Source: Candidatus Omnitrophota bacterium
GTDB taxonomy: Bacteria; Omnitrophota; Gorgyraeia; Gygaellales; Profunditerraquicolaceae
Reading direction: 5' to 3'
Assembly (NCBI GenBank): GCA_018825725.1
Contig: JAHKBC010000085.1
Coordinates: 1 to 5,824, forward strand
DNA: 5,824 nucleotides
The notes below the pieces were generated by a model, which had not been told where the DNA came from, searched no databases, and saw only the letters and a program-made list of their open reading frames with translations. Below, piece by piece: positions 1 to 5,824 of this stretch; within the stretch, counting starts at the first letter, position 1; every line of letters starts with the position of its first letter. The translations under genes and the position numbers were made by a program.

Positions 1-58
1 GCGCGATATCTATCTGCTTTAGCCCATATTCCAATTCCATATGTCTTTTAAATTTCAT
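1..58 (-). CDS. ExbD/TolR-like biopolymer transport protein, N-terminal fragment
   Basis: Only the first 19 codons are visible, reading MKFKRHMELEYGLKQIDIA before the left edge cuts the gene. A short charged cytoplasmic leader ending in a K-x-I-D/N-I motif just before the single membrane helix is typical of ExbD and TolR, where Pro and the proton-carrying Asp (P-L-[IV]-D) follow. That Asp would lie just outside the window. The start is supported by a Shine-Dalgarno, GAGGA, six bases upstream. The position directly after an exbB/tolQ-like gene, 18 bases away, is the strongest support. In this family the pair forms the inner-membrane motor: ExbD/TolR has one transmembrane helix and a periplasmic domain. 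With so few residues the call leans on context. Confidence 0.78.
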   Translation of the reverse strand, partial: MKFKRHMELEYGLKQIDIA

Positions 59-64
59 CTTTAG

Positions 65-70
65 TCCTCG
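65..70 (-). promoter_or_regulatory. Shine-Dalgarno of the exbD/tolR-like gene
   Basis: The minus strand reads CGAGGA followed by six bases (CTAAAG) and the ATG at 56-58. It lies wholly in the 18-base gap after the exbB/tolQ-like stop codon, and it supports the chosen start of this edge-truncated gene. Confidence 0.65.
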
Positions 71-76
71 TTAGAA

Positions 77-712
77 TTATCTTTCGCTAAGGAAATTAAC
101 TAATTCTGTAGCGGCCTTTTCCATTTCTATAATTGTAGCATTTACCCGGCTAACCAGATAATTGTACAAAACATACGTAGGTATTGCAACTACTAATCCC
201 GCCACTGTAGTAAGCAAGGCTTCCCAGATACCTCCTGCCAGGTCGCCCGGCGATACCGGATGAAAGGTGGTTGATTTCATCTGAATCGTCTGAAAACAAC
301 GCACCATCCCCATAACTGTGCCCAACAGACCCAACAAAGGAGAAATATGGGCTATACTAGCTAAAGTGGTCAGGTTTCTTTCTAATTTTGGTATCTCATA
401 TAAGGAAACATCCTCCATGGCCTCTCTTATCTGAGACTTGGGCTGGTTATGCTTTAATATCCCGGCCTTAAGAATCCTGGCTATTGGGCTATTGGTTTTA
501 TCACATAGCTTAGCCGCTTCCTTGGTTTCCCGGCTGCTCAGGCTATCAAATATCTTCTTTAAGAATTTCTGGGTATCTATCTTAATAGCATTTAGATGCC
601 AGAACTTCTCCAGAACTATAGCCAGTGCAAAAATAGAACAAAATAATATTGGCCACATAATTGGCCCGCCGGTTAAGAACGTTTTCAATAAACTCATCCT
701 ATACAAATCCAT
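77..712 (-). CDS. MotA/TolQ/ExbB-family proton channel protein
   Basis: This is an inner-membrane subunit that, with an ExbD/TolR partner, would use the proton motive force to drive envelope work (TonB-type transport or Tol-type envelope constriction). The 211 residues show the family topology: a membrane segment at about 16-37, a cytoplasmic region of about 75 residues, and two further membrane segments at about 113-138 and 160-185. The family core SPLLGLLGTVMGM lies at 124-136, followed by GGIWEALLTTVAGLVVAIP at 160-178. By alignment from memory, Thr132 and Thr169 match the conserved pore threonines of E. coli ExbB (T148, T181). The length is close to TolQ (about 230). The start is set by a strong Shine-Dalgarno four bases upstream. 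An exbD/tolR-like gene follows after 18 bases, the usual partner order. Sequence alone does not decide between ExbB and TolQ, so no symbol is given. Confidence 0.95.
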   Translation of the reverse strand: MDLYRMSLLKTFLTGGPIMWPILFCSIFALAIVLEKFWHLNAIKIDTQKFLKKIFDSLSSRETKEAAKLCDKTNSPIARILKAGILKHNQPKSQIREAMEDVSLYEIPKLERNLTTLASIAHISPLLGLLGTVMGMVRCFQTIQMKSTTFHPVSPGDLAGGIWEALLTTVAGLVVAIPTYVLYNYLVSRVNATIIEMEKAATELVNFLSER

Positions 713-716
713 ACCG

Positions 717-726
717 ACCTCCTTTA
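717..726 (-). promoter_or_regulatory. Strong Shine-Dalgarno of the exbB/tolQ-like gene
   Basis: The minus strand reads TAAAGGAGGT, complementary to the 16S rRNA 3' end, with GGAGGT ending four bases before the ATG at 710-712. This selects the first ATG over the second Met codon at residue 6, which would be 19 bases away. It contrasts with the TPR gene upstream, which has no such site. Confidence 0.85.
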
Positions 727-739
727 CTTACCATGGGTG

Positions 740-3226
740 TTATTTATTATTCCGATTAATAAAATCTATCCTCTCTTGAGCATAAGCACTTTCCTCAACC
801 CCCATTTGATCAATTCTCCTATAGACCTTGATTGCTAAACCAAAATCTTCCCTCTCTTCGTAAATCCTTGCCGCTCTTAACAAAGCCCTGGTAACGATAT
901 TAATATCATCGGGATAAATAGATGCGAACTTTAGAAATTCATCTAAAGCTTCATTTGTCTTACCAGCCGCTTCATAAGTTTCAGCGAGTTTAAAATTAAG
1001 ACTTGGCTTCTGAACAGGCAGAGCGCACTCTAAGCCTTTTTTATAATAATCCAAGGCTTGTTGGTAATCGGATTTAAGAAAATATAAACTCGCCAGCTTA
1101 GGATAAATTACGCCTTTGGAATCCGGATAATCCAATATTGACTTATTATACACCTCAATAGCCAAATCCACCTTATCTTGTTTAAGGTATTGATCAGCTA
1201 TTGCCAAAGTCGCTCTTTGTTTCAATTCTCTTCCGCCAATTTCTATAGCCTTGTTCAAGAAAACATAACCATCCTGAAATTTGGCCTCCTGTGAAGAAAT
1301 AAGGCCTAATACATAGTATGCTTCAGGCGCGAGAGGATCATCAGGAAAATCCTTTATCAGAGAATTAAAATACCTCTTTGACAGAGATAAGTCGTTATGG
1401 CAAGAATAGTATTCTCCCAGCCACCAGATAACCTGGGGCAGAATCCGAGAAGCAGGATATTTAGATCGAAGAGAATTAAACCTAAAGAGAGCCTCTTTCT
1501 CATCGCCCAGCTGGTAATAAGATTCGGCGATTTCGTATTCGGCCTTTTGAATCAAATCTGTTCCTGCTTTTTCCATAGCCAGGATACTATTAAAAACCTC
1601 TATAGCTTGATTGAATTCACCTTGATTGTATAAACATTTACCTATAATATATATTGCTTTGGACCTCAAATCAGACTCTGTTAAAAAGCCTTTACTGAGC
1701 TCACCCAAAACTTTAGCAGCCTGGGTATAATCCTTCTTCTCAAAATAGCATAATCCCAAAGAATACAGGGCCTCTGCCTTTAATTTAGACCCAGGGAAAT
1801 CCTTAGCGAAATTAGAAAAGTTCGCTATGGCCTCGGAGTATTGAACGTTCTTTATCTGGGCCGCACCAAGCTGATAACGCACGTAGTCATTATAGTAATT
1901 GCCGGGATATTCCTTTAAAATTAAGTTATAGTAGTCTTCGGCTTTAGGGTAGTCAGCGAGTTCTAGATAATTTTCAGCTATATTAAACAAAGCATCCAGC
2001 CTCAAAGCCGAATCGTTAGTTACTGACAATCCCTCCTGAAATTCTTTAATCGCTTCCTGAATCTTGCCCGCTTTCAAGAATGCCGCGCCAAGGCCAAAAC
2101 GCACCCTCTGCATAGATTCTCTGGAAATAGCCAAAGAATCAGATTTTGCCAAAATTAATTGATAAGTTTTAATCGCTTCCTGGTATTCTGATGATTCAGT
2201 AAAACTTTGCGCCTGCCCCAGATATGCCTGCGTCAATACTTCCGGATCTTGAGAAACCTTCAATATTTCTTTATAGGTATCTTTAAGCTCAGAGATTTTC
2301 TTAATCTCAAAATAGAGCGCGGCCCTGCCCAACAACAAACTATCCCTAGCTGTATTATCTAAGCTGGATTGTCTAATCCCTAAAAATGCCTCTTCGGCCT
2401 GCATATACTGCTTAAGTTTTAAATATGCCCAAGCCCTGCCAATCTTAGCCAAAGATTGCATCTTTTCATCAGGCGCGCTTATTACCACCTCCGAATATTC
2501 AGCTATTGCCCTATTGAAATCATTAAGATAATAGTCTGCCTCACCAAGGTAAAAATAGAGGTATGTTCTTTTCGCAATATCGTCAGGATAAACACTTAAG
2601 TACTCGCCGATCCTGGTTTTAAGCAGGATAAAATCCTTTAAATTATATAAAGACTCAATTATTTTAAAAAAAGCATCTTGTGAAACAATACGCTCATTGC
2701 TGCCTCTAGCCCGCTCAAAATTTACGATGGCCTCGGCGTAGCGTGCCTGTTGATATAAACACCATCCTAATGAATAATAGGCATTCGCCAGATAAAGCGA
2801 ATCTGGATATTCGTCAATAACCCTCTTATAAAACTCAGCGGCCTTGATGAAATTATTCCCTTTAACGTATACCTCGGCAATCCAATAGAGAACCGCATCT
2901 CTAATATTAGAAGCTAAAGAATCATCAAGAAGTTGCTCAAGAAATTTAAGAGAATCAAAAAACTTGCTTTGATAATAGTAACATTGGGCAATTAGAAGCC
3001 TGGCAGTATTATACTGGCTAGAACCCGGATAGTTCTTTAAAAAACGTTCTAATAATGAAATTGCTAATTCATGGAAGCCGTCATCAAATGCCTTTTGTGC
3101 CACAAAAAATGATTCTTCCTCTTTTCCGGAAGATTGCCCATAAACTGCAATATCAAAACAACCTAAGACAAGCAATGCTACTATTATAAATGATACTACG
3201 GGCTTAATATTTTTTCTTAATAACAT
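740..3226 (-). CDS. Large exported tetratricopeptide-repeat protein, possible lipoprotein
   Basis: The 828-residue protein has a basic N-terminus (RKNIK), a hydrophobic core at about residues 10-22, then VLGC with Cys23 as a possible lipobox, or VYG-Q at 28-31 as a possible signal peptidase I site. From about residue 39 to 807 I count roughly 21 TPR-like helical pairs of about 34-38 residues. They follow the pattern A.Y.LG..Y....Y..A...F......YP, for example 147-176, 447-478, 484-514, 597-628 and 706-734. No catalytic domain is visible, so the likely role is a protein-interaction scaffold in the periplasm or at a membrane. The repeats resemble those of CpoB/YbgF and BamD. The ATG is fixed: an in-frame TAA lies two codons upstream (3230-3232), and the signal sequence begins right after it. 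There is no Shine-Dalgarno before this start. It is followed after 27 bases by an exbB/tolQ-like gene, which suggests a role alongside that motor. The exact function is unknown. Confidence 0.9.
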   Translation of the reverse strand: MLLRKNIKPVVSFIIVALLVLGCFDIAVYGQSSGKEEESFFVAQKAFDDGFHELAISLLERFLKNYPGSSQYNTARLLIAQCYYYQSKFFDSLKFLEQLLDDSLASNIRDAVLYWIAEVYVKGNNFIKAAEFYKRVIDEYPDSLYLANAYYSLGWCLYQQARYAEAIVNFERARGSNERIVSQDAFFKIIESLYNLKDFILLKTRIGEYLSVYPDDIAKRTYLYFYLGEADYYLNDFNRAIAEYSEVVISAPDEKMQSLAKIGRAWAYLKLKQYMQAEEAFLGIRQSSLDNTARDSLLLGRAALYFEIKKISELKDTYKEILKVSQDPEVLTQAYLGQAQSFTESSEYQEAIKTYQLILAKSDSLAISRESMQRVRFGLGAAFLKAGKIQEAIKEFQEGLSVTNDSALRLDALFNIAENYLELADYPKAEDYYNLILKEYPGNYYNDYVRYQLGAAQIKNVQYSEAIANFSNFAKDFPGSKLKAEALYSLGLCYFEKKDYTQAAKVLGELSKGFLTESDLRSKAIYIIGKCLYNQGEFNQAIEVFNSILAMEKAGTDLIQKAEYEIAESYYQLGDEKEALFRFNSLRSKYPASRILPQVIWWLGEYYSCHNDLSLSKRYFNSLIKDFPDDPLAPEAYYVLGLISSQEAKFQDGYVFLNKAIEIGGRELKQRATLAIADQYLKQDKVDLAIEVYNKSILDYPDSKGVIYPKLASLYFLKSDYQQALDYYKKGLECALPVQKPSLNFKLAETYEAAGKTNEALDEFLKFASIYPDDINIVTRALLRAARIYEEREDFGLAIKVYRRIDQMGVEESAYAQERIDFINRNNK
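3161..3226 (-). other. Signal sequence of the TPR protein, with possible lipobox
   Basis: This segment encodes residues 1-22: three positively charged residues (R4, K5, K8), then a hydrophobic stretch ending LLVLG before Cys23 (codon at 3158-3160). VLGC fits a relaxed lipobox, with Val at -3 and Gly at -1, but Leu at -2 is not the favoured residue. A signal peptidase I cut after VYG (residue 30) is the alternative. Export is well supported; lipidation is uncertain. Confidence 0.75.
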
Positions 3227-3240
3227 GATTTATATAGTCT

Positions 3241-5824
3241 TTAGCCAATAATTCTCTTAAGCGAGAGCGAGGTATAGCCTTTACCTGCGCCAACCAATTC
3301 CTCAGGGCTGCCTGCCCCAATAACCTGGCCGCCTTCATCTCCGCCTTCGGGACCTAAATCAACCACATAGTCTGCGCATTTAACGACTTCCATATTATGT
3401 TCAACTACTATCACGGTATTGGATTTGTCAGTTAGTCTTTGAAGAACTGCAAGCAGTTTCTCCACATCGGCAAAATGTAGTCCCGTAGTAGGCTCATCTA
3501 AAATATAAAGTGTTCTTCCGGTGGAACGACGGCTTAATTCTGCTGAAAGCTTCAATCTTTGCGCTTCCCCTCCGGAAAGAGTAGTAGCCGATTGGCCCAA
3601 TTGAATATATCCCAGCCCTACCTCCTGAAGAGTCGCTAAAATCACCCTAACCCTGGGAATATTTTCAAAAAGGCCAAGCGCTTCCTCTACTGTCATATCC
3701 AGGATATCGGCAATGGATTTACCCTTATATTTAATCTCCAGTGTAGCATCATTAAAACGCTTCCCCTTACAAACATCGCACTTTACATAAATATCCGGTA
3801 AGAAATGCATCTCTATTTTTTTTATTCCGTCACCCTGGCAGGCCTCGCATCTACCACCCTTAACATTAAAAGAAAACCTTCCCGCCCTATAGCCCCGCAT
3901 CTTGGAGTCAGGCAAAAAAGAAAAAATATCGCGGATATAACTTAAAACTCCCGTGTAAGTAGACGGATTTGAGCGAGGAGTCCTTCCGATTGGAGACTGA
4001 TCAACCATAATCAACTTATCAATATTCTCTATACCAGTAATCCTTTTATGTAATCCGGGCTTCTCCTTTGTTTTATACAACTGCCTGGTTACCCCCCGGA
4101 ATAATATATCATTAACAAGTGTGGATTTTCCTGAACCCGAAACTCCGGTAACACAGATAAAAACCCCCAGAGGAAATTTAACATCAATACCTTTAAGATT
4201 ATGTTCCCGGGCGCCTTTAATTTCAATGGACTTAACATTCTTCCACGGCCTTCGCGCCTCGGGTAAACCAATCATTAATTCCCTTCTCAAATATTTTGCC
4301 GTAAGAGACGCTCGGTCTTTAAGTAGGTCAATTTTATTTCCGGCAAAGATAACTTTTCCACCATGCCTGCCTGCCCCAGGCCCCAGGTCTATTATGTAAT
4401 CCGCAGACCGTATTACCGACTCATCGTGCTCTACAATAATCAGGGTATTACCCAAGTCCCTCAAAACGTTAAGAGTAGCTATCAACCTGGATGTATCCCT
4501 AGGATGCAAACCTATGCTCGGTTCATCAAGTATATATAAAACCCCGACTAATCCCGAACCAACCTGTGTTGCCAAACGCACCCTTTGCGCCTCACCCCCT
4601 GAAAGCGAATTACTTTTTCTTTCTAAACTCAAATACCCCAGGCCAACATCAATACAAAACTGCAATCTTTGAATAACCTCTTTTAATACCTGGCGGCTGA
4701 TTGTTCTTTCTAAGTCATTTAATTTAATATTCTTAAAAAAAGACTGGGCCTGTTGAATAGACATTCGGGTGACCTGCCAGATATTTTTTTCATTAATGGT
4801 AATAGACAAGCTCTCCTTCTTAAGCCTTGCGCCAAGGCAGACAGGGCAAGGCATGCTGGACATAAAGCGGGAGATCTCTTCCTTTAAATAATCACTCTTG
4901 GTTTCTTTAAATATCCTCTCTAGATGAGGAATAATTCCTTCGAAAGGCTTGTTTCCGGCATAATCAGCGCATCCGTAAAGTATTGCCTTTTGATCATCTT
5001 TACCCAATTTATTAAATGCTAGGTCCAGGCTAAAATCCCTTACGCGAGCCACCTCGCGGATAAGCCAGCGGTAATAAAGGATATACCCCTTACCTCCTCT
5101 TTTCCAGGCTTCGATCGCGCCCTGGTTAATGGATTTATTCTTATCAGGAATAACCAGTTCCGGGTCAAATTCCAGTTTTATGCCCAACCCATGGCAGTCA
5201 GGACACGCCCCGTATGGAGAATTAAAAGAAAATAGGCGTGGCTGGACTTCGGGTATATTCACCTGGCATTTAGAGCAGGCGTATTGTTCGCTAAATATTA
5301 GTTCAGTTGATTTACCGGAAGTAAATTTTAAACCGCCATCTTTAGGAATCCTCTCACCCGTAGAAACAATAACTATTCCCTTACCGACCTTAAGAGCAGT
5401 TTCTACTGAATCCACCAAACGATTTTTGCTCTCACTTTTAATTACCAGCCTATCGACAAGAACCTCAATATCATGCAGTTTATACTTCTGAAGTTTAATT
5501 TCTGCAGGAAGCTCATAGATATTTCCGTCAACACGACAACGCGTAAAACCGGACTTATGAATTTGAGACAAGATCTTCTGGTATTCGCCCTTTTTGCCTC
5601 TAATAATCGGCGCCAATATGTGCACTGATTTTGCGGAATATGAAAAAAATATTTTATCTACGATCTCCTGCGAACTCTGGCGTTGAATTGGCAAGGCACA
5701 CTTATAACAGCGCAAATACCCAATCCTGGCAAAAAGAAGCCTTAGGTAATCGTATATCTCTGTCTGGGTGCCCACAGTAGAACGGGGGTTACCGCTGGCA
5801 TTTCTCTGTTCGATGGAAATAGCC
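3241..5824 (-). CDS. uvrA: Excinuclease ABC subunit A (UvrA), N-terminus beyond the window
   Basis: UvrA is the ATP-driven dimeric DNA damage sensor of nucleotide excision repair; it loads UvrB at lesions in the cytoplasm. The frame stays open to the right edge and reads AISIEQRNASGNPRSTVG, a conserved UvrA block lying near residue 82 of the E. coli protein. About 80 residues, including the first Walker A, are therefore outside. Counting from the GTG at 5775, the visible parts are: CxxC at 23/26; a zinc module with C167, C170, C191 and C194; CPVC at 310-313; first ABC signature LSGGEAQR at 391-398, Walker B ILDEPS at 415-420 and H-loop His450; second Walker A GVSGSGKST at 544-552; zinc finger C643, C646, C666, C669; second signature at 733-740, Walker B ILDEPT at 758-763 and His793. 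The 860 visible residues plus the missing part give about 940, the usual length. No key residue is missing in the visible part. It ends 14 bases before the TPR gene. Identification is secure. Confidence 0.98.
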   Translation of the reverse strand, partial: AISIEQRNASGNPRSTVGTQTEIYDYLRLLFARIGYLRCYKCALPIQRQSSQEIVDKIFFSYSAKSVHILAPIIRGKKGEYQKILSQIHKSGFTRCRVDGNIYELPAEIKLQKYKLHDIEVLVDRLVIKSESKNRLVDSVETALKVGKGIVIVSTGERIPKDGGLKFTSGKSTELIFSEQYACSKCQVNIPEVQPRLFSFNSPYGACPDCHGLGIKLEFDPELVIPDKNKSINQGAIEAWKRGGKGYILYYRWLIREVARVRDFSLDLAFNKLGKDDQKAILYGCADYAGNKPFEGIIPHLERIFKETKSDYLKEEISRFMSSMPCPVCLGARLKKESLSITINEKNIWQVTRMSIQQAQSFFKNIKLNDLERTISRQVLKEVIQRLQFCIDVGLGYLSLERKSNSLSGGEAQRVRLATQVGSGLVGVLYILDEPSIGLHPRDTSRLIATLNVLRDLGNTLIIVEHDESVIRSADYIIDLGPGAGRHGGKVIFAGNKIDLLKDRASLTAKYLRRELMIGLPEARRPWKNVKSIEIKGAREHNLKGIDVKFPLGVFICVTGVSGSGKSTLVNDILFRGVTRQLYKTKEKPGLHKRITGIENIDKLIMVDQSPIGRTPRSNPSTYTGVLSYIRDIFSFLPDSKMRGYRAGRFSFNVKGGRCEACQGDGIKKIEMHFLPDIYVKCDVCKGKRFNDATLEIKYKGKSIADILDMTVEEALGLFENIPRVRVILATLQEVGLGYIQLGQSATTLSGGEAQRLKLSAELSRRSTGRTLYILDEPTTGLHFADVEKLLAVLQRLTDKSNTVIVVEHNMEVVKCADYVVDLGPEGGDEGGQVIGAGSPEELVGAGKGYTSLSLKRIIG

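Noticed and set aside
713..739. Possible terminator or promoter between the TPR and exbB/tolQ-like genes
   Set aside because: The 27-base gap holds a Shine-Dalgarno and no hairpin followed by a T-run, so it looks like a plain intra-operon spacer.
438..779. Plus-strand open frame of 113 codons
   Set aside because: It lies antisense to the well-supported exbB/tolQ-like gene and crosses into the TPR gene end. Its product resembles no family I know.
1397..1633. Plus-strand open frame of 78 codons
   Set aside because: It is wholly antisense inside the TPR gene, whose repeat pattern is continuous there.
4089..4399. Overlapping open frames on both strands (4089-4271 minus, 4121-4399 plus)
   Set aside because: Both lie inside uvrA around its second Walker A region, where the uvrA frame is clearly the conserved one.
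5129..5491. Plus-strand open frame of 120 codons
   Set aside because: It is antisense to uvrA across the zinc module with C167-C194, and has no independent support.
5773..5775. GTG as a start codon for uvrA
   Set aside because: The frame continues upstream to the window edge with conserved UvrA sequence (ISIEQR...NPRSTVG), so this GTG encodes an internal valine and the true start is outside.

Overview
The window is wholly coding and every gene reads on the minus strand. In transcription order (from high coordinates to low) it holds: most of uvrA, missing its N-terminus at the right edge; an 828-residue exported tetratricopeptide-repeat (TPR) protein; a 211-residue MotA/TolQ/ExbB-family proton-channel protein; and the first 19 codons of an ExbD/TolR-like gene cut by the left edge. 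The gaps between genes are only 14, 27 and 18 bases. None has room for a terminator, so the four genes look like one transcription unit.

Organism: the sequence is A+T-rich by eye. An ExbB/ExbD pair with a large exported TPR protein implies a diderm (two-membrane) bacterium. The mRNA-side Shine-Dalgarno before the exbB-like gene is a near-perfect match to the 16S anti-SD. From remembered gene order, the layout and protein style resemble uncultured diderm lineages such as Omnitrophota, but this is an impression. No marker here fixes the phylum.

Layout: 3241-5824 is uvrA (nucleotide excision repair damage sensor, housekeeping). 740-3226 is the TPR protein, with a signal sequence, a possible lipobox cysteine and about 21 TPR-like repeats to its end. 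77-712 is the exbB/tolQ-like gene with three membrane segments. 1-58 is the start of the exbD/tolR-like gene.

How they may work together: the last three genes form a plausible envelope module. The ExbB-like and ExbD-like proteins would form an inner-membrane motor driven by the proton gradient, and the TPR protein would be an envelope scaffold, loosely as CpoB (YbgF) accompanies Tol-Pal in Proteobacteria. The link to uvrA is probably only positional. I found no clearly novel system, mobile element, RNA gene or CRISPR array. The most interesting points are the very long TPR protein in front of an ExbB/ExbD pair, and its start site, which lacks a Shine-Dalgarno.
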